Part shown: piece after piece, positions 28,066-36,300 of the stretch
Position numbering within the stretch: the first letter of the stretch is position 1
Layout of the letters: each line of letters begins with the position of its first letter
NCBI GenBank assembly: GCA_938040325.1
Contig: CALHXW010000121.1
Location: forward strand, 1 to 38,850
DNA length: 38,850 nucleotides
Direction of reading: 5' to 3'
DNA from: an uncultured bacterium
GTDB lineage: Bacteria > Myxococcota_A > UBA9042 > PHBI01
The notes under the pieces: generated by a model
What the model was told of the DNA's origin: nothing
The model's database searches: none
What the model saw: only the letters and a program-made list of their open reading frames with translations
Translations under genes and position numbers: made by a program

Positions 28066-29268
28066 ATGGCGAACCCGTCCTTCAACACTCAAGCGCTCAA
28101 GACCGAGATCCGCAACGCACTCGTCAACAACAAAGCGTTCGCGGGTCCCATCGCGATGCGCGTGGCGTGGCACTCGGCCGGTACGTTCGACAAGTCCGAC
28201 GGCAGCGGCGGAACCGACGGCGCCACCATGCGCTTTGAGCCCGAGAAAAGTGACGACGCCAACAACGGCCTGCACATCGTTCGGCACATGCTCCACGAGG
28301 TCTACGAGAAGTACCCGCAGGTCTCGCAGGCCGACATCTGGGCGTATGCAGGCTGCGTTGCCATCGAGTTCATGGGCGGCCCGGAGATTCCCTTCAACTT
28401 TGGGCGTAAAGACGATGACGACGGCGCCCGCTGCCCGGCGAACGGCCGCCTGCCCGACGCAGCCCAAGGCGCTCAGCACCTCCGCGACGTGTTCTACCGC
28501 CAGGGCTTCAACGACCAAGAGATCGTCGCGCTCTCCGGCGGCCACACGGTGGGGCGTGCACACCAAGTCCGCAGCGGCTTTGACGGCCCGTGGACCCACA
28601 ACCCGCTGACCTTTGACAACTCCTACTTCACGCTGCTGCTCAACACCGAGTGGACCCCCAGGAAGTGGGACGGGAACCTGCAGTACACCGACCCGACCGA
28701 TACCCTGATGATGCTCCCGACCGACGTCGCGCTGCTCAGCGACGACGGCTTCCGGCCACACGTGGAGCGCTACGCAGCCGACCAGCAGGTCTTCTTCGAC
28801 GAGTTTGCCGCGGCCTACGGCAAGCTGATGGCCAACGGTTGCCCAGCGCATGTCCAGCCAAACGCCGAGGCAGGGTCCTGCCCGCACGCAGAGAAGCTCA
28901 ATCACGAGTTCCGCGAGTACGCCATGCACGGAAGCGTCCACGCGCTCAAAAAGATCGCCGACCAAGCCGATGTCCATGAGGCTGAGAAGAGCAGCGGCCG
29001 AAACGCTCTGCACAAGGCCGCGTTCTGGGGCCACAAGGAGGCGACGCAGTACCTGATCGGCTTGGGACTCGACCTCAACGCTCAGGACAACGACGGCGAC
29101 ACCGCGCTCCACGACGCCGTTCGCTACGGGCATCTTGAGGTCAGCGAGATGCTGCTCAACGCCGGCGCAGACGCACAGATCACCAACAACGCCGGTGAGG
29201 CGGTCAGCGCCATCGCTTCGCGCTACGGCCACGGCGACATCGCCCGCGCCATCGCGGCGAAGGTCTAA
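28066..29268 (+). CDS. Class I heme peroxidase (APX/CcP type) fused to ankyrin repeats
   Basis: A 400-residue protein from ATG 28066 (GAGAGG upstream; ATG 28042 is an alternative). Residues about 5-260 are a single-domain class I peroxidase of ascorbate/cytochrome c peroxidase type. Distal Arg32-Trp35-His36 lie in MRVAWHSAGTFD, proximal His160 in ALSGGHTVGRAH, and the proximal Trp176 in GFDGPWTHNPLTFDNSYF. Arg169 sits where ascorbate-binding Arg172 is in plant APX, while the LLNTEW...MMLPTD insert is more like CcP. It detoxifies hydrogen peroxide; the electron donor is uncertain. Residues about 275-400 form three to four ankyrin repeats (GRNALHKAAFWGHKEATQYL, GDTALHDAVRYGHLEVSEML). There is no signal peptide, so it is cytoplasmic. 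Most bacterial class I peroxidases are two-domain KatG, so this monofunctional form is unusual. Confidence 0.92.
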   Translation: MANPSFNTQALKTEIRNALVNNKAFAGPIAMRVAWHSAGTFDKSDGSGGTDGATMRFEPEKSDDANNGLHIVRHMLHEVYEKYPQVSQADIWAYAGCVAIEFMGGPEIPFNFGRKDDDDGARCPANGRLPDAAQGAQHLRDVFYRQGFNDQEIVALSGGHTVGRAHQVRSGFDGPWTHNPLTFDNSYFTLLLNTEWTPRKWDGNLQYTDPTDTLMMLPTDVALLSDDGFRPHVERYAADQQVFFDEFAAAYGKLMANGCPAHVQPNAEAGSCPHAEKLNHEFREYAMHGSVHALKKIADQADVHEAEKSSGRNALHKAAFWGHKEATQYLIGLGLDLNAQDNDGDTALHDAVRYGHLEVSEMLLNAGADAQITNNAGEAVSAIASRYGHGDIARAIAAKV

Positions 29269-29611
29269 ACCACCAAAGAGTTGGCTTCTCACCTGCCTCA
29301 CCTGCCTCAACGGGGGAGTGAGCTGCTGCTTGGCCGGCCGCGAATCCCGAGACCCGGTGCGCTTGAGCGACGCAGTCGCCATAGCCTGCCGGGTCTCGCT
29401 CGTTCTTGCGGACCGAACAGCGGCCGCGCGAAGCGTGTTGCTGCTGAGACCCGCGTCGAGTGGATTGTCTTCGTCGGAGTGACGCTCCTGGGTCACGCAA
29501 CGTGAAGCAGCCACCGCCACAGCTGTGACGCGCCCGAAAAACGGCGCCTGCTCGAGAAACGTCGGCGGGTCCCCTTGGCGAGGTGGGCTGTCTTTGCTAG
29601 ACCGCCCGGTC
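29269..29611. other. Intergenic region with inverted repeat
   Basis: A 343-base gap between the peroxidase and the OPT transporter genes, both on plus. It holds a 10-bp perfect inverted repeat (cgagacccgg at 29348-29357, ccgggtctcg at 29389-29398) whose 31-base loop carries a small inner stem (gcgac/gtcgc). A short direct repeat cacctgcct x2 lies near 29291-29308. No gene seen. The transporter promoter should be in the second half. Confidence 0.5.
29348..29398. repeat. 10-bp inverted repeat with nested hairpin
   Basis: Perfect arms cgagacccgg and ccgggtctcg, with a 31-base loop containing gcgac-gca-gtcgc. It lies downstream of the peroxidase gene. No T-run follows. It resembles in layout the longer elements at 6335 and 32863. 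Confidence 0.55.
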
Positions 29612-31459
29612 ATGAGCACAACGACCGACGCTTCCGAAGGCCCTGAGACCTATCCCCCCGTCGACCTGAGCGTGCCGCAGTTTACGCTGCGTGCAGTTCT
29701 GACGGGTATGATTCTTGGTGCCATCCTCGCGATCTGCAACGTCTACCTCGGCCTGAAGATCGGCTGGGGCATCAACATGTCGGTCACCGCGGCGGTGTTG
29801 TCGTTTGGACTGTACACGGGCCTGTCGAAGGTCTTCGGCACCCGATCGTGGAACATCCTCGAAAACAACGTCAACCAGACGGCTGCCTCGTCGGCGGCTT
29901 CGATCTCAAGTGCTGGCCTGGTCGCGCCGATCCCGGCGTGGACGATGTTGACGGGCGAGGAGCTGACGTGGTTGCCACTGTCGATCTGGCTCTTTGCCGT
30001 CTCGATCCTCGGGGTCGTTGTCGCCGTCGGCCTTCGTCGGCAGATGCTTATTGCGGATGCCCTGCCGTTCCCGAACGGCATCGCGACCGGCGCAACCCTG
30101 CGCGAGATGTACGGCACGGGCAAAGAGGCGATGGCGCGCTTCTACATGCTGCTCAGTGGCGCAGTGCTCGCTTCAGCGATCAAGGTGTGGATCATCGTTG
30201 CCGGCATCAAGAAGGTCCCCTTCCCGGGGTCGTTCTCGACGGCTGCCGACGGACCGCTGGCCTCCAAAGGGCTCGGCAGCATCTCGATGTACAACCTGAC
30301 GTTCGCCTTCGATCCCAGCCTTCTGATGGTTGGTATTGGCGTCATCATCGGCTTTCGGACCTGCCTGTCGATGCTGCTCGGCGCGATCATTGGTTGGGTA
30401 TTGCTGGGACCGGAAGTCCTCGAAGCAGGCGCTGCCGCCCCGGGCGCGCCCGACAAGATGTGGTTCGGCACCATGATCAAGTGGATGCTCTGGCCGGGGG
30501 TCGCGATGATGGTGACCGCGTCGCTGACCTCGTTCGCCTTCAGCTGGCGCTCGGTCTTGGCCGCCATCACCGGCACGCGCAAGTCCATGGAGGACGGCGG
30601 GCCGGACGTGACCCACGACATCCCGCGCAGAATGTTCCTCATCGCTCTCTTCGTGACGCTCATCGTCCTCGCGGTCATTCAGCTCATCTTGTTTGACATC
30701 GGCCTTGGGCTGGGCGTCCTCGCAGTGCTCTTTACCTTCTTGCTGGCAATCGTTGCAGCGCGCGTGTCCGGCGAGACCGGCGTCACACCCGTGGGAGCCA
30801 TGGGCAAGGTCACCCAGCTAAGCTTCGGCATCATCGAGCCTGGTAACGTCACCTCGAACCTCATGGCGGCCAACGTGACCGGCGGCTCATCCTCACAAGC
30901 GGCCGACCTCCTCCACGACATGAAGACAGGCCTCATGGTCGGGGCCTCGCCGCGCTTCCTTGCGTTCGCCCAGTTCTTCGGTGTGTTGGCGGGCTCTCTC
31001 GCCGGCGCCGCCTTCTACCTTGTGCTTGTCGACGATCCCAAGACGATGCTGCTGACCGAAGAGTGGGCTGCGCCCGCTGTGGCCCAGTGGAAAGCCGTGG
31101 CGGAGCTCTTCAAAGAAGGCATTCAAGCCATGCCCGCCGGCGCCCTCGACGCGATGGCAATCGCTGGCGGCATTGGCGTGGTGCTCGCGATCATTGAGAA
31201 GGTCGTGCCGAAGGGGTCAAAGAAGTTCGTGCCAAGCCCCACGGCGATGGGCCTCGCGATGGTCATTCCTGCGTCCTACGCCATGTCGATGTTCGTCGGA
31301 GGCCTGCTTTCGTTGGTGCTGATGACCTTTGTGAAGTCGTGGTCGACGCGCTTCCTGCTCGTGCTCGCCGCCGGCATCGTTGCCGGTGAGAGCCTGACTG
31401 GCGCGGTCGATGGCATCTTGACGGTGATCGACTCAGCAAACGAGACGCCCAAGCCGTGA
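29612..31459 (+). CDS. OPT-family oligopeptide/metal-chelate transporter
   Basis: A 615-residue polytopic membrane protein from ATG 29612; the open frame upstream has no domain content. It has about 14-16 hydrophobic segments. Family signatures are NVYLGLKIGWGINMSVTAA after the first helix, ENNVNQTAASSAASISSAGL, ADALPFPNGIATGATLREM and, in the middle, GNVTSNLMAANVTGGSSSQAADLLHDMKTGLM. OPT proteins are proton-coupled importers of oligopeptides or metal-siderophore complexes; the bacterial branch substrate is usually unknown. It has no accessory protein, as expected for the family. It is followed at 120 bases by the metal permease gene on the same strand, which hints at, but does not prove, a metal-related substrate. 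Confidence 0.92.
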   Translation: MSTTTDASEGPETYPPVDLSVPQFTLRAVLTGMILGAILAICNVYLGLKIGWGINMSVTAAVLSFGLYTGLSKVFGTRSWNILENNVNQTAASSAASISSAGLVAPIPAWTMLTGEELTWLPLSIWLFAVSILGVVVAVGLRRQMLIADALPFPNGIATGATLREMYGTGKEAMARFYMLLSGAVLASAIKVWIIVAGIKKVPFPGSFSTAADGPLASKGLGSISMYNLTFAFDPSLLMVGIGVIIGFRTCLSMLLGAIIGWVLLGPEVLEAGAAAPGAPDKMWFGTMIKWMLWPGVAMMVTASLTSFAFSWRSVLAAITGTRKSMEDGGPDVTHDIPRRMFLIALFVTLIVLAVIQLILFDIGLGLGVLAVLFTFLLAIVAARVSGETGVTPVGAMGKVTQLSFGIIEPGNVTSNLMAANVTGGSSSQAADLLHDMKTGLMVGASPRFLAFAQFFGVLAGSLAGAAFYLVLVDDPKTMLLTEEWAAPAVAQWKAVAELFKEGIQAMPAGALDAMAIAGGIGVVLAIIEKVVPKGSKKFVPSPTAMGLAMVIPASYAMSMFVGGLLSLVLMTFVKSWSTRFLLVLAAGIVAGESLTGAVDGILTVIDSANETPKP

Positions 31460-31465
31460 CCCCGG

Positions 31466-31487
31466 GCGCGCGGCTAAGCCCGCGCGC
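31466..31487 (+). terminator. GC-only hairpin after OPT transporter gene
   Basis: An 8-bp stem (gcgcgcgg at 31466-31473 with ccgcgcgc at 31480-31487) and a 6-base loop begin six bases after the stop codon. There is no T-run, so it may act as a stability element or a factor-assisted terminator. Confidence 0.45.
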
Positions 31488-31580
31488 GGCCAGCGTCACG
31501 TTCCGAGCGCCTCTGAAAAGGGGCGAGGCAGGTGTACGAAAGGCCCTTGCTTTCGCCGGCCACGGGCGCACACTGAGCCC

Positions 31581-32801
31581 ATGTCGGCGTTTCTCCAAGC
31601 CCTCTGGCACGTCACCTTAGAGCTAGCCCCGTGGCTGCTGCTGGGGATGTTTGTCGCTGGGCTCATGCATGTGCTGATTCCGCCAGGTTGGCTGGCACGT
31701 GCACTGACGGGCCGTGGCGGTGTGGTGAAGGCGGTGGCCTTCGGGATTCCACTGCCGCTCTGCTCATGCAGCGTGATTCCGGCGGGCATTGGGCTCAAGC
31801 GCGATGGTGCCAGCGATGGCGCGGCCATCGGATTCATGGTGGCAACGCCCCAGACCGGTGTCGACTCCATCTTGGTCAGCGCCGGCATGCTCGGCTGGCC
31901 GCTGGCGCTATGGAAGGTCTTCGCGGCGCTGGTCACCGGCGTTGTCGCCGGCTGGCTGACCGACCGAGCGGCGCCCGCGCCGAGTCGGCCGTCTGTCGTC
32001 GACACGAGCGCACCGCGCCGAACGCTCACCGATGGACTGCGGCATGCCAACGAGATCCTCGCCTCCATCTGGGGTTGGCTCGCCATCGGTGTCGTCCTCA
32101 GCGCCGCGCTCACGGCTTGGCTGCCACCCGGCGCGCTCACGTCCCTCGCGGGCAACGGCGGTGTGTGGGCGATGGTCGGCGCGTTGGCACTGTCGCTGCC
32201 GCTCTACGTCTGCGCCGTCGCTTCGGTCCCAATCGCGGCCGCGCTTGTCGCCGGCGGCCTACCGCTCGCGGCGGCCATCGTGTTCTTGATGGCTGGACCG
32301 GCCACGAACGTTGCGACGATCGGCGCCATCGCCGGCAGCTTCGGACGCCGGGTCGTCGCGATCTACCTGGTGACCATCGTCGCGTTTAGCCTCGCGTTCG
32401 GCTTTGGCTTTGCGGTCCTCTTTCCAGCCGAGCAAGCCGTCTTCGCCGAGGCCGCGACCGGCCACGTTCACGCGACGCCCTGGTGGGCCGTTGGCGCTGC
32501 GCTACTTCTGTGCCTCTGGGGTGCCCTCCTCAGCGCCCAAGCGTCGCAACGCTGGCTGCGGAAGAAGGCGATGCAAGGGGCGCAGGACGGCGGACCTCAT
32601 ACACCCGTCGCGATGACGATCTCGGTCACCGGAATGACCTGCGGCGGCTGCGCCAACAAGCTCACGAACGCGCTGAACGCCCTGGCTGGCGTCGAGGGTG
32701 CAACGGTGGATCATGTGGCTGCTGAGGCCACGGTCGTCGGGGACGTGGCACTCGACGACGTCCGTGAGACAGTGCGTCGGCTCGGCTTCGACGTCACGTA
32801 G
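31581..32801 (+). CDS. SO_0444/YraQ-type metal permease with C-terminal HMA domain
   Basis: A 406-residue protein. Residues about 1-325 form a permease of the DUF318/SO_0444 family: about eight helices, the signature GIPLPLCSCSVIPAGIGLKR with the CSC cysteines, then a GASDGAAIGFMVATPQTG block and a second similar set (SLPLYVCAVASVPIAAALV, FLMAGPATNVATI). Family members are linked to Cu/Zn/As efflux. After a short linker, residues about 345-406 are a heavy-metal-associated domain with GMTCGGC (Cys354, Cys357), which would capture or deliver a soft metal ion. Usually HMA domains precede P-type ATPases, and this C-terminal attachment to a permease is less usual. It is followed by two hairpins in a non-coding convergent gap. 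Confidence 0.9.
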   Translation: MSAFLQALWHVTLELAPWLLLGMFVAGLMHVLIPPGWLARALTGRGGVVKAVAFGIPLPLCSCSVIPAGIGLKRDGASDGAAIGFMVATPQTGVDSILVSAGMLGWPLALWKVFAALVTGVVAGWLTDRAAPAPSRPSVVDTSAPRRTLTDGLRHANEILASIWGWLAIGVVLSAALTAWLPPGALTSLAGNGGVWAMVGALALSLPLYVCAVASVPIAAALVAGGLPLAAAIVFLMAGPATNVATIGAIAGSFGRRVVAIYLVTIVAFSLAFGFGFAVLFPAEQAVFAEAATGHVHATPWWAVGAALLLCLWGALLSAQASQRWLRKKAMQGAQDGGPHTPVAMTISVTGMTCGGCANKLTNALNALAGVEGATVDHVAAEATVVGDVALDDVRETVRRLGFDVT

Positions 32802-32827
32802 CGTCCTTGCCCCGCCTGCTGCCGGGG

Positions 32828-32851
32828 GGCTGCAGCGTGGCAGCTGCAGCC
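32828..32851 (+). terminator. Hairpin downstream of metal permease
   Basis: Perfect arms ggctgcag and ctgcagcc surround an 8-base loop, starting 26 bases after the permease stop. No T-run; possible terminator or RNA 3'-end stabiliser. Confidence 0.45.
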
Positions 32852-32862
32852 TGTGGCGAATA

Positions 32863-32925
32863 AGCGCTCGCTCGGTGCCCTCGACTCCGTGCGTGCCCGA
32901 GCCAAAACGGCACCGAGCGAGCGCT
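32863..32925. repeat. 17-bp perfect inverted repeat
   Basis: Arms agcgctcgctcggtgcc (32863-32879) and its exact reverse complement (32909-32925) with a 29-base loop. Architecture (17-18 bp arms, 26-29 base loop, no T-run) parallels the element at 6335-6396, but the arm sequences are unrelated. It lies between convergent genes and could serve as a bidirectional transcription-end structure. Confidence 0.75.
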
Positions 32926-33107
32926 CTGTTGCTACCGAGCGGACGTTCGGTTGTCAAAGGTAAAATGAACAAGTGGTCGCGCTTTCTCGCACACGGTGGC
33001 TTGACGCAGGTCTGAGGCTAACCCCCATGCTGCTCAATGAAGGCTCCGACGACCGGACCAGATGAGTGAACGGGCTCAGGAGCGAGCCCCTGCAGGCCGG
33101 GGAGCAC

Positions 33108-33123
33108 GCTTGTTTTGGGGCTG
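33108..33123 (-). repeat. Half-site of dispersed intergenic repeat
   Basis: Read on the minus strand this is agccccaaaacaagcg, the core shared with 21528-21542, 37893-37909 and 38067-38083. Similarity continues weakly beyond the core (a ccccggc-ctgc stretch against tttccggctgcgg). It lies 30 bases past the stop of the minus-strand gene at 33153. Confidence 0.6.
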
Positions 33124-33152
33124 GTGTCCCGTCCGGCTAGCCCGTCGGGCTG

Positions 33153-33932
33153 CTAGACCTCGAGGAGACCGGCTCGCCGTAGCTGGTTGATGGCGCTGCA
33201 CGTCTCAAGAGGCGAGCGATCCGACGCGTTGAAGAGCTCCTTGATCGACATCGCACCGTCGACCAGTTCAAAGACCTCGGAGAGCTTCTCGGTTCGGCGG
33301 TAAGCGCCGGGCATGGCGTTGTCGACCGTGGCGTCGGTGAGCTTGGGGACTTTGGTGAACGGACCCAAGTAGCTGTCGTAGAGGTTCAGCAGTTTCACTT
33401 CGTTGACGTCGATGAACTCTTTGATGTGTCCGCTGAGATCGGCCATCACGAGAAGTCGCTCAAGCGAGATCAGCGCACCACCCCAGTCGTCGATCGACAC
33501 CAGCCACACGATGTCTTCGTAGAGCAGGTTGACCTGGTCTGTCGCCTCGGTGATGGGCGGGATCAGCGGCAGGTCTTCGGGCGGCGGCGGTGCCGGCGGG
33601 AGCAGGGCCTCCGCAGGAATCGGAGGGGCTTCGACGAGCACGGCTTCGGGCGGCAGCTCAGGCGGCGCCATCTCAAGCCCAGGGTCGGCGACGGTCGTCG
33701 GCAACTCCGGCGGCAGCGGCGGGATCGACGGCTCGGGGACGAGCCTTGCAAGCAGCAGCTCCAGCACGTGGTCGAGGTCGGCGTATGTCGCCGCAAACGC
33801 TGCTTCCGAGCGCCCGTCTTTGTCGATCACACGACGGCGCACCTCGGCGGGATCTCCCTGGCCGAATGCGGCTTGGAGCGTCTCGTCGATGCTCGGAACC
33901 TCATCCTCAAGCTTGGTCGCTGTCTGCGCCAT
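33153..33932 (-). CDS. Proline-rich protein with DUF4388-like C-terminal module
   Basis: A 259-residue cytoplasmic protein with a clear GGAAG site before the ATG. The N-terminal part is acidic and helical (about 1-65). The next ~65 residues are a Pro/Glu/Ala/Leu-rich low-complexity segment (PPLPPEL, PPIPAEALLPPAPPPPEDLP). From about 130 a folded part follows (VNLLYEDIVWLVSIDDWGGALISLERLL). The last ~60 residues (RTEKLSEVFELVDGAMSIKEL then SPLETCSAINQLRRAGLLEV) resemble the winged-helix-like tail common to DUF4388/PATAN proteins of Myxococcota, which mediate signalling or gliding regulation. It lies 41 bases after argD on the same strand and is probably co-transcribed. Specific role unknown. 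Confidence 0.8.
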   Translation of the reverse strand: MAQTATKLEDEVPSIDETLQAAFGQGDPAEVRRRVIDKDGRSEAAFAATYADLDHVLELLLARLVPEPSIPPLPPELPTTVADPGLEMAPPELPPEAVLVEAPPIPAEALLPPAPPPPEDLPLIPPITEATDQVNLLYEDIVWLVSIDDWGGALISLERLLVMADLSGHIKEFIDVNEVKLLNLYDSYLGPFTKVPKLTDATVDNAMPGAYRRTEKLSEVFELVDGAMSIKELFNASDRSPLETCSAINQLRRAGLLEV

Positions 33933-33973
33933 CCACTTCCTTCGTCAGGCGGGACTAACCGCCAGTTGAGACT

Positions 33974-35212
33974 CTACAACCCGGCAAGGACATCGTCGAG
34001 AATCTCCATCGCTGCTCGGACATGACCCGACTCGATGATCAGCGGTGGGACGAAGCGCAAGACCCGGCCTTGGATCGCGTTCATCAGCATCCCGCGCTCG
34101 ACACAGCCAGCCACAATGCGCTTTGCGGTCTCGCCGCTCGCGTCGCTGAGCTCCAAGCCCCGGAGCAGCCCGATGCCGCGTGCTTCCACGCAGTGCTCGC
34201 TGTGTTTTTCGGCGAGCGCGTCGAGCTGAGCGCCGAGCTCCTCACCGACATCGTAGACGTGCTGAAGCAGCTCACCTTCTTCGATGACCTTCATCACCTC
34301 GTAGCCCGCCCGCGTCGCGAGCGGATTGCCGCCAAACGTGCTGGCGTGCGTCCCGGGCACAAAGGCCTGCGCAGCTTCTTCGGTCGCGAGCATCGCGCCG
34401 AGGGGCACGCCGCCGCCGAGGCCCTTCGCCGACGACATGATGTCGGGCCGGACCGCGTCGACTTCGTTGTAGAACCACTCCCCGGTCCGTCCAACCCCCG
34501 TCTGGACCTCATCGTAGACGAGCAGCATGTCCTGCTTGTCGCACAGCGCACGCAGGCCGCGTAGGAAACCGTCGGGCGGCATGTTCAAGCCCCCCTCGCA
34601 CTGGATCGGCTCGATCAGCACGGTGCCAATGTTGCCCTTGGCGCTCGCTAGGACCTCCTCGACAGAGGCGAGGTCTCCAAAGTCAGCAAAGTGGAACGTC
34701 GGCATCAGCGGCTCAAAGCCCTTTTGATACTTCGGCTGCCCGGTTGCGCTGATGGTCGCGAACGTGCGGCCATGAAAGCTCTTGTGAAACGCCAAGACGT
34801 CGGTGCGCTTCGGCTGCCCCTTCACCACGGTTCGGTACCGTCGTGCGAGCTTGAGAGCCGCTTCATTGGCCTCAGCGCCGCTGTTAGCGAAGAAGACCCG
34901 GTCAGCGAAGGTGTGCTTCGTCAGCATGTCCATGAGGGCGACAGCTGGCTCGTTGAAGTAGAGGTTCGAGCAGTGGATGATCGACTCGGCCTGCTCGCGG
35001 ATCGCGCGCACCATCCGCGGGTGGGCATGACCGAGCGCGTTGACCGCGATACCGGCGACCATGTCGAGGTAGCGCTTGCCGTCGCGATCCCAGACCCAGA
35101 CGCCTTCGCCCCGACTCAGCACCACGGCCGATGGACGGTAGTTGGGCGTGTAGTGGGAGGTGGCGCGCTGCATGAGCGCATCGGTACTAAGATCAGGAAA
35201 GAGTCGAGTCAT
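33974..35212 (-). CDS. argD: Acetylornithine aminotransferase-type class III PLP enzyme
   Basis: A 412-residue cytoplasmic enzyme, the usual ArgD length (~400), with GAGG before the ATG. Hallmarks of class III aminotransferases are present: DMVAGIAVNALGHAHP, the cofactor phosphate site NSGAEANEAALKLAR, FHGRTFATISATGQPKYQ, IEPIQCEGGLN, the Asp of LLVYDEVQTGVGRTG, and the PLP lysine in SSAKGLGGGVPLGAM followed by THASTFGGNPLA. It converts N-acetylglutamate semialdehyde to acetylornithine in arginine synthesis. Relatives (succinylornithine or 4-aminobutyrate aminotransferases) share these motifs, and no other arg genes are nearby, so substrate assignment is moderate. It is probably transcribed with the proline-rich protein downstream. 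Confidence 0.85.
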   Translation of the reverse strand: MTRLFPDLSTDALMQRATSHYTPNYRPSAVVLSRGEGVWVWDRDGKRYLDMVAGIAVNALGHAHPRMVRAIREQAESIIHCSNLYFNEPAVALMDMLTKHTFADRVFFANSGAEANEAALKLARRYRTVVKGQPKRTDVLAFHKSFHGRTFATISATGQPKYQKGFEPLMPTFHFADFGDLASVEEVLASAKGNIGTVLIEPIQCEGGLNMPPDGFLRGLRALCDKQDMLLVYDEVQTGVGRTGEWFYNEVDAVRPDIMSSAKGLGGGVPLGAMLATEEAAQAFVPGTHASTFGGNPLATRAGYEVMKVIEEGELLQHVYDVGEELGAQLDALAEKHSEHCVEARGIGLLRGLELSDASGETAKRIVAGCVERGMLMNAIQGRVLRFVPPLIIESGHVRAAMEILDDVLAGL

Positions 35213-35307
35213 GCGAACCTCGGGAGCCAGGTTCGCGGAGTATAGCGGGTGTCGTGGTGCGGTCGAGCCCGTGTGACCAGCCGACCCTGTGTCGCGCTGT
35301 GTTTTCG

Positions 35308-36300
35308 TTACCTCGAGACGGCGTAGCTACCGTCGATGCTGGCCTTTGTCGGGCTGAGCCCGGTCAACACTGCGGCGGCTTCTGTCGCGCTGGAGAAGCG
35401 ATCATCGGGGTGCTTGGACAGCAGTCGCTTGATGAACGCCACGAGCGCCTCCGGAATCCGACCTCTGCTCGGTGGCGCGCTGACCGCTGGAGGCTCCAAG
35501 AAGGCATGTGCGCGGTACCAACCAATGCGGTCAGCCGCACGGAAGGGCAGCGACCCCGAGAGCGCGCGGTAGAGCGTGACCCCGAGCGAGTAGAGGTCGG
35601 CGCGGCCGTCGAGATCCGAGCCGATGATCTGCTCGGGCGCCATGTACTCCGGCGTACCGCAGACATCTCCGCTGAGGGTGATCCGTCCCGTTCCGAAGCC
35701 AGCCCCACAGACGCTCTCGGCGGCCGGCTGGCTGGCGCGTCGGGCGATGCCAAAGTCGAGCAAGCGCACGTGCCAGCGGCCATCGCGAGCCTGCGACACG
35801 AAGATGTTGCCGGGCTTGAGGTCGCGGTGGACGATGCTTCCATACTGGTCGAGCGCCTCAAGCGCGAAGAGCAGCTGCCGCGCGACCGCCACGGTGCGCG
35901 ACACCGAGAGCACGCCCTGCTGCAGCAACGATGAGAGCGTGCGTCCATGAAGCCGCTCCATCACCAGAAAGAGCGCGCCGTCTTGCAGCTCGCCCCACTG
36001 GTGGACCCGCGTGACGTGAGGTGAGTCGATGAGTGCGGCCAGCTCAGCCCCGCGCAGAAAGCGCATTGCGTCCTTCTCGCTTGCAGGGTTGACCACCTTC
36101 GTGGCCACCGCTTCGCCCGTGGCAATCATCCGTCCTGACCAGACAGCTCCGCCCATTCCGCCCAGGCCGATCAGGCGCTCCAAGCGGACGCTGTTGGCGA
36201 AGACCTCGCTCGTTCGGTCTTCAACCAAGGGCGTCGCGTCATGCGCGCACACGTCAGCAGCGGCGTAGCGTGTCTGACATCTTGGGCATAGACGTGGCAT
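35308..36300 (-). CDS. Soluble Ser/Thr protein kinase with zinc-ribbon-like N-terminus
   Basis: A 330-residue kinase. The ATG at 36300 is chosen because GGAG lies in front and the ribbon-like motif begins there (MPRLCPRCQTRY...C; Cys5, Cys8, Cys18); the frame upstream is open but non-coding in character. The kinase core is intact: glycine-rich GLGGMGGAV, Lys68 in AVATKVV, HRDLKPGN (158-165), DFG (182-184) and GTPEYMAPEQ, ending near residue 318. There is no membrane helix or extra C-terminal domain, unlike the other two ribbon proteins in the window, so it is likely cytosolic. It lies 95 bases upstream of argD on the same strand. Its substrate cannot be told. Confidence 0.92.
   Translation of the reverse strand: MPRLCPRCQTRYAAADVCAHDATPLVEDRTSEVFANSVRLERLIGLGGMGGAVWSGRMIATGEAVATKVVNPASEKDAMRFLRGAELAALIDSPHVTRVHQWGELQDGALFLVMERLHGRTLSSLLQQGVLSVSRTVAVARQLLFALEALDQYGSIVHRDLKPGNIFVSQARDGRWHVRLLDFGIARRASQPAAESVCGAGFGTGRITLSGDVCGTPEYMAPEQIIGSDLDGRADLYSLGVTLYRALSGSLPFRAADRIGWYRAHAFLEPPAVSAPPSRGRIPEALVAFIKRLLSKHPDDRFSSATEAAAVLTGLSPTKASIDGSYAVSR

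Larger units (their letters stand above)
32802..33152. other. Convergent intergenic region rich in hairpins and repeat
   Basis: A 351-base gap between the ends of the metal permease (plus) and the proline-rich protein (minus). It contains an 8-bp hairpin (32828-32851), a 17-bp perfect inverted repeat (32863-32925) and one half-site of the dispersed repeat (33108-33123, minus). No gene seen. Confidence 0.6.

Noticed and set aside
27985..29619. Long open frame (544 codons) on the minus strand across the peroxidase gene
   Set aside because: It is antisense to a peroxidase with all family motifs; the product is Val/Gly/Arg-rich with no domain. High-GC third positions keep the antisense frame open.
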